Source: Microvirga puerhi
GTDB taxonomy: Bacteria; Pseudomonadota; Alphaproteobacteria; Rhizobiales; Beijerinckiaceae
Reading direction: 5' to 3'
Length of the DNA: 64,000 bases
NCBI RefSeq assembly: GCF_020089865.1
Contig: NZ_JAIRBM010000010.1
Coordinates: 62,502 to 126,501 of the forward strand
Below the pieces are notes generated by a model. The model was not told where the DNA came from and made no database searches. It saw nothing but the letters and a program-made list of their open reading frames with translations. Made by a program: the position numbers and the translations under genes. This document shows positions 56,612-64,000 of this stretch, in pieces (the first letter of the stretch is position 1; each line of letters starts with the position of its first letter).

Positions 56612-56781
56612 GGCGATTTTTCCTTCTTGTGATTGAGAATCAGAGGGACTGAGTGAGGGCCATGGTTGTGGCGTGAATCGGGCAGACATGCCGAAATTCG
56701 GCTCGTGGCTAGGCTATTTGTGACGCGTGAAACATTATCCTTGGATAACGAGCCCCGCTCTCGATCATCTCCCGCTCTCGA

Positions 56782-57549
56782 TCATCTGATGAAGAAATAG
56801 ATCGTGAGCAGTGCACCGACCCCAATGACCAGCCAGCGGATGACAGGAGCGGGAAGCTTCCGCCCGAACGCCACGCCTGCATATCCGCCTACGACGGATG
56901 CCGCGCCGACGATGAACGTTTCCCGCCAGCTCACCAGTCCGGCGGCGATGAACAACACGACTGCAACCAGCTGAATCACCGTGGAGCAGAGATGCTTGGC
57001 GGAGTTGATGAGGTGAAAGTCGTCGCCCTCCGTGATGGCAAGGGCCGCCAGCATCACGATGCCCATGCCCGCGCCGAAGAATCCGCCATAAACAGAGACG
57101 AGGAATTGGAAAGCGAGGCCACCCACCCAGGCTTTCGTGGAAGGATGCTTGCCCTCGGCGCGGCCGATGGAGCGAGCAAGCGCAACGATTTGAGGACTGG
57201 CAGCGAAAAGCAACGTCGCGAAGAGCAGAAGCCAGGGCACGAGAACGCTAAAGGCAGCGTTGTCGGTGGCGGTCAGAATGTAGGCGCCGAGCAGGCCTCC
57301 GACCAAGCTCACGAGCCCAAGCGCAGCAAAGCGCTTGAGATTGGCCGCAAGCTCTCGCCGATAGGCCCAGGCGCTAGCAAAGTTGGCAGGCGTGACGGCG
57401 ACCGCGCTCGTGGCATTCGCCATGACCGGCGGGAGCCCCACCGCGATCAGGGCCGAAAATGTGAAAAAGGTGCCGCCGCCCGCGATGGCATTGACGAGGC
57501 CTGCGCCGAGGCCAGAGGCAGCGAGGAGCGCCGCTGTTGAAAGATCCAT
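56782..57549 (-). CDS. TauE/SafE family anion exporter
   Basis: A 255-residue protein with about eight spans. The first TauE repeat has GLGAGLVNAIAGGGTFFTFSAL (quoted in part: AIAGGGTFFTFSAL), and the second has VYGGFFGAGMGIVML. Members export sulfite, sulfonates or sulfur-containing acids. ATG 57547-57549 gives the family-like MDLSTAALLAASG; the frame is open to 57762. It is divergent from the peroxiredoxin / persulfide-type gene group, which fits sulfite export as a function. Confidence 0.88.
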   Translation of the reverse strand: MDLSTAALLAASGLGAGLVNAIAGGGTFFTFSALIAVGLPPVMANATSAVAVTPANFASAWAYRRELAANLKRFAALGLVSLVGGLLGAYILTATDNAAFSVLVPWLLLFATLLFAASPQIVALARSIGRAEGKHPSTKAWVGGLAFQFLVSVYGGFFGAGMGIVMLAALAITEGDDFHLINSAKHLCSTVIQLVAVVLFIAAGLVSWRETFIVGAASVVGGYAGVAFGRKLPAPVIRWLVIGVGALLTIYFFIR

Positions 57550-57964
57550 GATCGACAGGTGCTTGAATGGCAATTCAGGAAGGATGCAGGATGATCGATC
57601 CCTTAGCATAGCGCTGCCGCGGACCCAAACCCATTCGGCGAAGGCTGAGTCTGCGGAGGAGCGTTGCGCGTCGTCGATGATCCTAGGGATGCCGCGAAAA
57701 GTCCTACCCGGATATCGCCCTTGCATTGTTGAATACGGCTCTCCGCGAGATATCGTATTCATGTCAAGGCTGGCCTTGAGTAAGCCTATAAAGGACTGAA
57801 ATATTGTATTTATAGTCCTAGGGGGCTGTATATTTGCAGAGAGCTAGAGTTAGTTCGTGCCATGTGGAGAGGAGTTAAGAATAGGCGTCCCTTGTCGCCC
57901 CTGCTCCTTTCGGTGCTATAGTCGCCCCGTCTGGACAATGCCCATGATGTGATGGGAGGCTAAG
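57550..57964. promoter_or_regulatory. Divergent control region of TauE/SafE and peroxiredoxin genes
   Basis: A 415-bp stretch, AT-rich in its right half. AGGACT (57792-57797) and AGTCCT (57814-57819) are arms of an inverted repeat with inner AATA-TTG-TATT symmetry, a likely dimer operator. Another regulatory or promoter element is probable because both neighbours point outward, but I cannot place a promoter. A GGGAGG ribosome site sits just before 57965. Confidence 0.45.
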
Positions 57965-58624
57965 ATGACGCTGCAGATTGGCGACACGGCTCCGGATTTC
58001 GAAGCCGAGACGACACAGGGCCCGATCCGCTTCCATGAATGGATTGGTGATTCATGGTGCGTATTGTTCTCGCATCCGAAGGACTTCACGCCGGTCTGCA
58101 CGACCGAGCTCGGTTATATGGCCAAGATCAAGCCGGAATTCGACAGACGTAATGTGAAGATCATCGGGTTCAGCGTCGACCCCACCACCAATCACGGGCG
58201 ATGGGCGGAAGATATCAAAGAGACGCAAGGTTATGCACCGAACTATCCCATCATCGGCGATCCCGACCTTCGGATTTCAAAGCTCTATGGCATGCTGCCG
58301 TCGCATGCCGGCGACAGCTCGGAAGGCCGTACCCCAGCCGACAACCAGACGGTGAGAAACGTCTTCGTGATCGGCCCTGACAAGAAGATCAAGCTGATCC
58401 TCGTTTATCCCATGACAACCGGCCGCAATTTCGACGAGGTGCTGCGCGTCATCGACTCCCTGCAGCTGACGACGAAGCATCGTGTCTCGACGCCGGCGAA
58501 CTGGAAGCTGGGAGAGGATGTGATCATTGCCGGATCCGTGTCGGACGATGAGGCTCGACAGATCTATCCCGAAGGGTGGAAGGCACCGCGGCCCTATATC
58601 CGCATCGTGCCGCAGCCCCGCTAA
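57965..58624 (+). CDS. 1-Cys peroxiredoxin (Prx6 type)
   Basis: A 219-residue peroxidase. The peroxidatic cysteine is in DFTPVCTTELG near residue 45, and the later Cys of 2-Cys enzymes is missing. The Prx6-type C-terminal arm (VSTPANWKLGEDV, PYIRIVPQPR) is present. It reduces hydrogen peroxide and organic or sulfur peroxides using a low-molecular-weight thiol. ATG 57965 has GGGAGG upstream. The persulfide-dioxygenase-like gene follows 44 bp later, suggesting a joint role in reactive sulfur or oxygen removal. Confidence 0.94.
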   Translation: MTLQIGDTAPDFEAETTQGPIRFHEWIGDSWCVLFSHPKDFTPVCTTELGYMAKIKPEFDRRNVKIIGFSVDPTTNHGRWAEDIKETQGYAPNYPIIGDPDLRISKLYGMLPSHAGDSSEGRTPADNQTVRNVFVIGPDKKIKLILVYPMTTGRNFDEVLRVIDSLQLTTKHRVSTPANWKLGEDVIIAGSVSDDEARQIYPEGWKAPRPYIRIVPQPR

Positions 58625-58668
58625 GGCAGCGCATCGTCCCGATCGTGGGCTTTAGAGGAGCGTGGCAG

Positions 58669-59589
58669 ATGAGCATTTCGGCTCTTCCCCGTCAGAGCGA
58701 GAGCCTGCAGCGGGTCCCCGATGTGGCGGCTTTCTATGAGAGTCGCACATGCAGTGTCCAGTACATTGTGTCTGATCCAGAAACATCGGAATGCGCGGTT
58801 ATCGATCCGGTTCTGGACTATGATGAAAAGTCCGGCTCCATTGCGACGGATACCGCAGATGAACTCGTGCGCTACATGTCCGAGCGGCATCTGAAGCCCG
58901 TTTGGATTCTCGACACGCATCCTCATGCCGATCATCTGTCCGCCGCCGACTATCTGAAGCGGCAGACAAATGCACGCACAGGCATCGGCGAAAAAGTCGT
59001 CGAGGTCCAAAAGCTCTGGAAGTCTCTTTACAACCTCCCTGAGAACTTCCGGACGGACGGCTCGCAATGGGATTGCCTTTTCACGGATGGCGATCACTTC
59101 ACCATTGGCGGGTTGAAGGCGAAGGTTCTGTTCTCGCCCGGACATACCCTGGCCTCCGTCACCTATGTCGTGGGCGACGCAGCCTTCGTTCACGACACGT
59201 TGCTAATGCCCGATTACGGCACGGCGCGCTGCGACTTTCCCGGTGGAAGCGCTGCGCAACTCTGGGGGACCATTCAGCGTATTCTCTCCCTGCCTGACGA
59301 GACGCGTCTCTTCGTCGGGCACGACTATCGTCCGGGCGGACGGGAGCCGGCGTGGGAGAGCAGCGTCATTCAGCAACGCACCCACAACGTCCATCTTCGG
59401 AAGGTCGCCGACAAGCAGGACTTCATGGCCCTGAGGCAGACGCGCGATGCGACGCTTCCCATGCCGAAACTGATCCTCCATGCGCTGCAGGTCAACATCG
59501 CAGCCGGCCAGTTGCCCGCGCCTGAATCCAATGGGGGGCGCTATCTCAAGATTCCTCTCGATGCGCTGCCGGGAGCCAAATGGGACTAG
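58669..59589 (+). CDS. Metallo-beta-lactamase fold protein, ETHE1/persulfide dioxygenase-like
   Basis: A 306-residue MBL protein. The metal motif DTHPHADHLSAAD is near residue 82, with SPGHTLASVTYV, HDTLLMPDYGTARCDFPGG and FVGHDYRPGG supplying the other ligands. This is the layout of ETHE1-type persulfide dioxygenase and BigR-operon Blh proteins, which oxidise glutathione persulfide to sulfite. The C-terminal 50 residues (KLILHALQVNIAAG... YLKIPL) are found in Blh-type members. GAGGAG precedes ATG 58669. Sulfite would then need export by the TauE/SafE protein next door. Confidence 0.88.
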   Translation: MSISALPRQSESLQRVPDVAAFYESRTCSVQYIVSDPETSECAVIDPVLDYDEKSGSIATDTADELVRYMSERHLKPVWILDTHPHADHLSAADYLKRQTNARTGIGEKVVEVQKLWKSLYNLPENFRTDGSQWDCLFTDGDHFTIGGLKAKVLFSPGHTLASVTYVVGDAAFVHDTLLMPDYGTARCDFPGGSAAQLWGTIQRILSLPDETRLFVGHDYRPGGREPAWESSVIQQRTHNVHLRKVADKQDFMALRQTRDATLPMPKLILHALQVNIAAGQLPAPESNGGRYLKIPLDALPGAKWD

Positions 59590-59646
59590 AGAAATTCGCT
59601 TGCCATCCTGTACAAGGCTCGCAGCACTATTGATGCGGGGACATGG

Positions 59647-60678
59647 GTGATGATCCACCAAAGGGTCGACGAAGCCATCGGCAATACGCCGATGATCAGA
59701 TTGCGCAAAGCATCCGAGATCACCGGATGCACCATTCTGGGCAAAGCGGAGTTCATGAATCCCGGGCAGTCGGTGAAGGATCGGGCGGCGCTCTTCATCA
59801 TCCGGGACGCCGAGAGGCGCGGTCTGCTGCGACCGGGCGGCGTGATCGTCGAGGGCACGGCCGGAAACACGGGCATCGGTCTGGCCTTGGTCGGAAATGC
59901 CCTGGGCTATCGGACCGTCATCGTCATCCCGGACACTCAGACCCAGGAAAAGAAGGACATGCTGCGCCTGTGCGGCGCCGAGCTGATCGAAGTACCGGCG
60001 GTCCCTTACGCCAACCCGAACAACTACGTGAAGGTGTCCGGCCGCTTGGCGGAACGGCTCGCCGCGTCCGAACCGAACGGAGCCATTTGGGCCAACCAGT
60101 TCGACAATGTGGCCAATCGGCAAGGCCATGTCGAAACGACCGGCCCGGAGATCTGGGATCAGACCGGCGGCAAGGTTGACGGATTTATCTGCGCAGTCGG
60201 AACCGGCGGTACGCTGGCCGGCGTCGGCATGGCGCTGAAGGAGCGCAATCCTCGGGTTAAGATCGGACTTGCCGATCCTATGGGCGCTGCCCTCTACAAC
60301 TACTATACGGCCGGTGAACTGAAGGCCGAGGGCTCCTCGATCACCGAGGGTATCGGCCAGGGCCGCATCACCAAGAATCTCGAGGGTTTCGCTCCTGATG
60401 CGGCTTTCCGGATTTCGGATGAGGAGGCTCTGCCGATCATCTTCGATCTACTTGAAAACGAAGGGCTTTGCCTCGGGGGATCCTCGGGGATCAACGTGGC
60501 TGGCGCGATCCGGCTTGCAAAGGATATGGGGCCGGGCCACACCATTGTGACCGTGCTCTGCGACTACGGCACGCGCTATCAGTCCAAGCTCTTCAATCCA
60601 GCCTTTTTGCGCTCCAAGAACCTTCCCGTTCCGGCCTGGCTCGAGCGGACAAGCACTCTCGATCCAGGGCTCGTGTGA
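59647..60678 (+). CDS. PLP-dependent cysteine synthase family protein
   Basis: A 343-residue fold type II enzyme. The pyridoxal-phosphate lysine is in NPGQSVKDRAA, the substrate loop is EGTAGNTGIGLA and the phosphate loop is GTGGTLAGVG. It makes cysteine from O-acetylserine and sulfide, or a related beta-replacement. At 343 residues it is longer than CysK (about 320), with inserts typical of alphaproteobacterial 'CysK2' forms. The start could be GTG 59647 or the adjacent ATG 59650, with GGGG upstream. It is 57 bp behind the MBL gene and completes a sulfur operon. Confidence 0.92.
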   Translation: MMIHQRVDEAIGNTPMIRLRKASEITGCTILGKAEFMNPGQSVKDRAALFIIRDAERRGLLRPGGVIVEGTAGNTGIGLALVGNALGYRTVIVIPDTQTQEKKDMLRLCGAELIEVPAVPYANPNNYVKVSGRLAERLAASEPNGAIWANQFDNVANRQGHVETTGPEIWDQTGGKVDGFICAVGTGGTLAGVGMALKERNPRVKIGLADPMGAALYNYYTAGELKAEGSSITEGIGQGRITKNLEGFAPDAAFRISDEEALPIIFDLLENEGLCLGGSSGINVAGAIRLAKDMGPGHTIVTVLCDYGTRYQSKLFNPAFLRSKNLPVPAWLERTSTLDPGLV

Positions 60679-60712
60679 ACGGGCGCTCCTTTGCAGGTAG
60701 CCAACTGAGTGT

Positions 60713-61693
60713 TTAGCGTCCGAGCGCCTGCATTTGCGGAGCCGCATAGCGGGTCCCAGATGCCGCGCCGAGGGGAAGCACGCGGTCGATGCGGGCTAAA
60801 TCATCCTGCGTCAGCGAAACCTTGAGCGCCCCGACATTTTCTTCCAGATAGTGGCGGCGCTTGGTACCGGGGATGGGTATGATGTCGCTCCCTTGGGCCA
60901 GAACCCAGGCGAGAGCAAGCTGTGCCGGAGTGCAGCCCTTCTCCTGTGCCATCATTTCGATCTCATGCACGAGATCGAGGTTTTTCTGGAAGTTCTCGCC
61001 CTGGAAGCGCGGCGTGTTGCGGCGATAATCGTCGGAATCGAGGTCGTCGATGCTTTTGATCTGTCCCGTCAGAAAGCCGCGGCCGAGTGGAGAGTAAGGC
61101 ACGAAACCGATTCCGAGCTCGCGGACGGTTGGAAGAATCTCGGCCTCCGGATCGCGGCTCCAGAGGGAATATTCGGTTTGGAGCGCGGTAATCGGGTGAA
61201 CAGCGTTCGCCCGGCGGATCGTTTCGGGTCCTGCCTCGGAGAGCCCCAGGTAGCGGACCTTTCCCTGACGAACGAGATCCGCCATGGCGCCGACCGTGTC
61301 CTCGATGGGCGTCTGGGGGTCGACGCGATGCTGGTAATAAAGGTCGATGACTTCGATTCCGAGTCGTTTCAGGCTGGCCTCGCAGGCTTGGCGGACATAA
61401 TCCGGCTTTCCGTTGATGCCGAGATAGCTTCCATCAGCGGTCCGCATGTTGCCGAATTTCGTTGCGAGCACGACCTGATTGCGCCGGTCGCGGATCGCCC
61501 GGCCCACCAGCTCTTCGTTGCGGCCGACACCGTACATGTCCGCCGTGTCGAGGAAGGTCACGCCGAGCTCAATCGCTCGATGGATCGTCGCAATGGCTTC
61601 AGCCTCGTCCCGTCCACCATAGAAATCGGACATGCCCATGCACCCGAGGCCCAGGGCCGATACCTCAAGATCGCGAAGCCGACGATACTGCAT
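60713..61693 (-). CDS. Aldo/keto reductase
   Basis: A 326-residue NADPH-dependent reductase of the AKR13/YajO-like group. The catalytic Asp and Tyr are in [11 protein letters not shown], the Lys in VLATKFG and the His in YYQHRVDP; the C-terminal [13 protein letters not shown] binds NADPH. It reduces aldehydes or ketones of unknown identity. GGAG precedes ATG 61691-61693; the frame is open to 61756. It converges with the cysteine synthase gene. Confidence 0.94.
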   Translation of the reverse strand: MQYRRLRDLEVSALGLGCMGMSDFYGGRDEAEAIATIHRAIELGVTFLDTADMYGVGRNEELVGRAIRDRRNQVVLATKFGNMRTADGSYLGINGKPDYVRQACEASLKRLGIEVIDLYYQHRVDPQTPIEDTVGAMADLVRQGKVRYLGLSEAGPETIRRANAVHPITALQTEYSLWSRDPEAEILPTVRELGIGFVPYSPLGRGFLTGQIKSIDDLDSDDYRRNTPRFQGENFQKNLDLVHEIEMMAQEKGCTPAQLALAWVLAQGSDIIPIPGTKRRHYLEENVGALKVSLTQDDLARIDRVLPLGAASGTRYAAPQMQALGR

Positions 61694-61940
61694 GGCTGGT
61701 CTCCGAAAAGATTCTGAATGAAAGAGGGTGAGCGCCCGGTGGCGAAAGTCTGACAATTGGCGGCAATGCGTAGGCGTTTGGCTGCCTTGTCGGAGGGGGA
61801 AATGATCTTCTCTGCCGAATCGTCAAGCCGGATGGCCGCCTGTGCCGGAAACCCTTGAGTGCGGCCAATCCCGAAAAGCGCGCAGCGCCGTGTCTGAAGG
61901 TTGAATTGCCCGCTCGTCCTAGATCGGGTAGCACCTTCTC

Positions 61941-62300
61941 TTGATCCTGCCGCAAGGCACAACCTTGGAACATGCGTTGTCGCAACCGCACCCATATTTC
62001 TGGCTTGCCCGATGCCTGCAGTCGTTTCTGCTGCTCGCCTGCCTGTCGGTTGCGAATCTCGTGTCCTGGCAGGACGACGTTTCTGCCCAGTCAGCCTTCA
62101 GCACTGTCGCCGAGGAGACGCTTCGGGAAGGCGATGCAGATTCCTGGGATAATGGGGATAATTCCCCAGAGCCCGCCCTCGCAAGCGTTGCCTATAGAGC
62201 GCCTGTCAATCTCGGCGATCTACTAGACCGTACGATTGATATCTCGCTGACATCTCGCGCGTTGGACGTCCAACGCGCCACGGGACCGCCTCGAGCCTGA
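61941..62300 (+). CDS. Possible small membrane protein
   Basis: A 119-codon frame with one hydrophobic segment (CLQSFLLLACLSVANLVSW) and a hydrophilic C-terminal half. It would start at a TTG with no ribosome site, and its end overlaps a perfect 22-bp palindrome, so I give it low confidence. The stretch 61694-62432 otherwise holds the aldo/keto reductase promoter, the palindrome and two hairpins. Confidence 0.25.
   Translation: MILPQGTTLEHALSQPHPYFWLARCLQSFLLLACLSVANLVSWQDDVSAQSAFSTVAEETLREGDADSWDNGDNSPEPALASVAYRAPVNLGDLLDRTIDISLTSRALDVQRATGPPRA
62257..62278. repeat. Perfect 22-bp palindrome upstream of terC-like gene
   Basis: GCGCGTTGGAC is directly followed by its exact reverse complement GTCCAACGCGC, with no spacer. 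It is 155 bp before the TerC-family start. It could be an operator, or a terminator for something upstream, but there is no T-run. Confidence 0.7.
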
Positions 62301-62323
62301 GGTCCCCGCAGGGGAAGCCTGCG
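62282..62323 (+). promoter_or_regulatory. Two adjacent hairpins, possible structured leader of the terC-like gene
   Basis: GGGACC pairs with GGTCCC around a 13-nt loop, and immediately after it CGCAGG pairs with CCTGCG around GGAAG. TerC-family genes are often behind Mn-sensing yybP-ykoY RNAs, but I do not find that motif's conserved loops here. Confidence 0.3.
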
Positions 62324-62432
62324 GCGCATTCGATTGCTGGCATTCACACGTGATGCGGCATCAGACCCCAACTCCCATCGTTGCTCGTCGCGCCCGGCGG
62401 AGTCCGGTAGCGTCATTTCATCAAGTTCGCTC

Positions 62433-63110
62433 ATGGAAACACTTCTTCCCTCACTCCTGAAGGTCCTCGGGATCATCTGGATCAATATCATTCTTTCGGG
62501 AGACAATGCCGTCGTGATCGCCATGGCGTGCCGTGGGTTGCCTCCGAACCGCCGCCGAACCGGAATGATCCTCGGCGCGGGCGTCGCAGTAGGTCTACGG
62601 ATCCTCTTCACGGTTCTGGTCATTGCTCTCCTGGCCACGCCGTTCCTTAAAGTGATCGGCGGCGTTCTCCTGCTTTGGATCGCCGTGAAGCTCCTGGTCG
62701 GCGAGGATGAGGAGGGCTCGGTCAAGCAGACCGATCGGCTCTGGCATGCGGTATGGACGATTGCCGTTGCAGATGCCGTGATGAGTCTCGACAACGTTCT
62801 TGCCATCGCGGCCGTTGCGCAGGACTCGACCTTTCTCCTGATCCTGGGCCTGGCGATTTCGATCCCGCTCATCATCGCCGGCGCAGCCGTAATCATGGCG
62901 CTTCTCGACCGATTCCCCATCCTGGTCTGGGCCGGTGCTGCGCTCCTCGGCTGGGTCGCCGGCGAGATGGCCGTGTCCGATCCCTGGGTGGTGGGACAGC
63001 TCGGTGCGGACTTCGTCCACAGGGCTGAAATTCCGGCTGCGATTGTGGCGGCCGCCTTCGTGGTCGCCCTCGGATATGGCCTTCGCCGAAGGGAAGCCGA
63101 GAAAGCCTAA
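62433..63110 (+). CDS. TerC family membrane protein (YjbE-like)
   Basis: A 225-residue protein with about seven spans. The conserved DN pairs of TerC are in LSGDNAVVIAM near residue 23 and MSLDNVLAIAAV near 110. Members export manganese or help metalate exported proteins. The ATG at 62433 is the family-like start (METLLPSLL); the ribosome site is weak and the frame is open back to 62334. A 39-residue membrane peptide follows 21 bp downstream. Confidence 0.9.
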   Translation: METLLPSLLKVLGIIWINIILSGDNAVVIAMACRGLPPNRRRTGMILGAGVAVGLRILFTVLVIALLATPFLKVIGGVLLLWIAVKLLVGEDEEGSVKQTDRLWHAVWTIAVADAVMSLDNVLAIAAVAQDSTFLLILGLAISIPLIIAGAAVIMALLDRFPILVWAGAALLGWVAGEMAVSDPWVVGQLGADFVHRAEIPAAIVAAAFVVALGYGLRRREAEKA

Positions 63111-63131
63111 AGATACGCGGGAAGGAGAAGC

Positions 63132-63251
63132 ATGATGTTCGGTTATTCTATCCCTGATGCCGTCATGTTCTGGATCAACGCCGTCGTGACCTCCGCGGCG
63201 GTTGCTTCGGCCTGGGTCAACCTGATCATCAACCTCGACAAGTTAATCTGA
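63132..63251 (+). CDS. Predicted 39-residue membrane micropeptide
   Basis: ATG 63132 is preceded by GGAAGGAGAAGC, a strong ribosome site, and the frame runs 39 codons to TGA. The sequence is mostly hydrophobic (from MMFGYSIPDAVMFWINAVV to VNLIINLDKLI), predicting one membrane span. It is 21 bp behind the TerC gene on the same strand, and a hairpin follows its stop. A second ATG follows directly. I know no family; it may be a TerC accessory peptide. Confidence 0.6.
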   Translation: MMFGYSIPDAVMFWINAVVTSAAVASAWVNLIINLDKLI

Positions 63252-63264
63252 CGCGAGCAGCGAC

Positions 63265-63291
63265 GGTCAGCGACATTTCCCGTCGCTGACC
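63265..63291. terminator. Hairpin after the terC / micropeptide genes
   Basis: GGTCAGCGAC pairs perfectly with GTCGCTGACC around a 7-nt loop. It sits between convergent genes and can stop both, although it has no T-run. Confidence 0.6.
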
Positions 63292-63305
63292 GAGGCCCCG
63301 CGGCA

Positions 63306-63725
63306 TCAAGTCGTCGCGGCGGCGAAGCATGCTGCCGTATCGAAGAACTCCACGAAGTCGATCGCCTTCCCGTCCCGGAAGCGCCTGACATCCACCTTCG
63401 GAGTGTCGGCGATCTTGCCGGTTGTCCTATGACGCCACTTCACGCGGCCGATCACGACGACCCGGTCGTCGTCCGCGATATAGTCGTTCATGTCGTAGGT
63501 AAGCATTTCCCAGTCGCGGGTCAGGCCCTCGAGATAGCCCTGGATCTCGTCCCTGCTTTTCCGTGGCGCCGTGAATGCCATCTCGGGCGCCCCGTTCGCT
63601 AGCGATCCGAGCGAAGCATCGTCCGCCAGAACATCCATCCAGCAGGCGCAATCAGCCCCTTTTCCTTCGGACCACTGCGCATAAGCTTTCCGAAGCTGCG
63701 CGACATTCTGATCTTGCGTTGGCAT
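63306..63725 (-). CDS. SnoaL-like (NTF2-fold) protein
   Basis: A 139-residue protein of the NTF2/SnoaL fold. LRKAYAQWSEGKG is the first helix and the later strands (VVVIGRVKWRHRTTG, KVDVRRFRDGKAIDFVEFFDT) form the curved sheet. Members include polyketide cyclases and many unknown enzymes, and the substrate is unclear. ATG 63723-63725 has GGGGAGG upstream; the longer frame to 63878 is not needed. Confidence 0.85.
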   Translation of the reverse strand: MPTQDQNVAQLRKAYAQWSEGKGADCACWMDVLADDASLGSLANGAPEMAFTAPRKSRDEIQGYLEGLTRDWEMLTYDMNDYIADDDRVVVIGRVKWRHRTTGKIADTPKVDVRRFRDGKAIDFVEFFDTAACFAAATT

Positions 63726-64000
63726 GCAGTCCTCCCCGGTTGGGCCACCTTGCCCTTTCCGCCCTCTCGGAAACCATGTGCCGAGCCCTAAGCAGCATGG
63801 GTCAAGCCCGTTGACAGGAGCGGGGTCGGGGCGAGATTCATTATAAAATGCCGCGGCAATGTCCTGCCCGGCCATCACGAGGTACCGCTCCGTCTCGGAC
63901 GGATGGCCCTGGCCGTCTTGGAGCGGGAGACTTTGGCTTCCGGCCTCGCTTATGGGAGCCTCAAAGGCCGTCTCTGGGTCATCTTTCCGAGAAGCTTCTG
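63726..64000. other. Right edge of the window, no gene seen
   Basis: A 275-bp stretch without a supported gene. It includes the SnoaL-like promoter and the beginning of whatever follows. I see no RNA gene or repeat in it. Confidence 0.5.

Noticed and set aside
62282-62323. yybP-ykoY manganese riboswitch before the TerC gene
   Set aside because: The gene family fits, but the conserved loop sequences are not present, so I list only generic hairpins.

Overview
The window is high-GC chromosomal DNA from an alphaproteobacterium, most likely of the order Hyphomicrobiales (Rhizobiales). The main evidence is the gene order trxA / addAB / murU-like / tsaE-amgK fusion / divL / ahcY / ptsH / EIIA-Man / truncated hprK / chvG / chvI / pckA, which I know as a conserved block in rhizobia, Brucella and their methylotrophic relatives. 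The genus cannot be fixed because there is no rRNA gene; a Microvirga-, Bosea- or Methylobacterium-like organism would fit (inference). Almost everything is ordinary chromosomal gene content. I see no phage, insertion sequence, CRISPR array, tRNA or rRNA.

Layout: (1) 1-12214, minus strand: a partial exported protein, trxA, addA, addB, a MurU-type uridylyltransferase, a TsaE-AmgK fusion and divL, a DivL-type kinase with Tyr in place of the phospho-accepting His. (2) 12576-17914, minus: ahcY behind a perfect inverted repeat, then the HPr / EIIA / HprK phosphorelay and the ChvG-ChvI two-component system. pckA diverges from chvI. (3) 19941-25032: a small membrane protein, an L-2-hydroxyglutarate-dehydrogenase-like flavoprotein, a NhaD/CitM-like transporter, a class II glutamine amidotransferase, a coiled-coil protein and a glutathione transferase. 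(4) 25261-31253: a large RTX protein and polA, separated by two strong palindromes. (5) 31396-32683: a cysteine-less isochorismatase-like hydrolase and a TetR regulator, divergent across repeated operator-like sequences. (6) 32690-38327: a xylose-type locus with a ROK repressor, xylF, xylH, xylG and a XylB-like dehydrogenase. (7) 38373-41710, minus: opgC, an SGNH esterase and ampG. (8) 42011-48088: Nudix hydrolase, DUF533 protein, tail-anchored protein, glutathione-dependent formaldehyde dehydrogenase, glyoxalase-II-like hydrolase, membrane-anchored nuclease-like protein and an exported NTF2-like protein. (9) 48229-54189: YeeE/TsuA sulfur transporter, MFS and EamA exporters, an adenylate cyclase-SUMF1 fusion and a DUF4399 protein. 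(10) 54303-56114: minCDE. (11) 56782-60678: a sulfur and redox group with TauE/SafE exporter, 1-Cys peroxiredoxin, persulfide-dioxygenase-like protein and cysteine synthase. (12) 60713-64000: aldo/keto reductase, TerC protein with a previously unlisted 39-residue membrane peptide behind it, and a SnoaL-like protein.

Three themes connect distant parts. The only two full TTAA-N7-TTAA (CtrA-type) sites I found lie upstream of divL and minC, so a cell-cycle circuit appears to link a CtrA-pathway kinase and the division-site selector. AmpG, AmgK and MurU together cover uptake, anomeric phosphorylation and UDP activation of recovered MurNAc, the known bypass route of peptidoglycan recycling. Sulfur handling recurs at 48 kb and 57-60 kb.

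I found no wholly new defence or mobile system. The best candidates for follow-up are the paired CtrA sites, the OpgC-SGNH overlapping pair, the cyclase-SUMF1 fusion, the persulfide-like operon with its own palindrome, the TerC-linked micropeptide and the unexplained palindromes.
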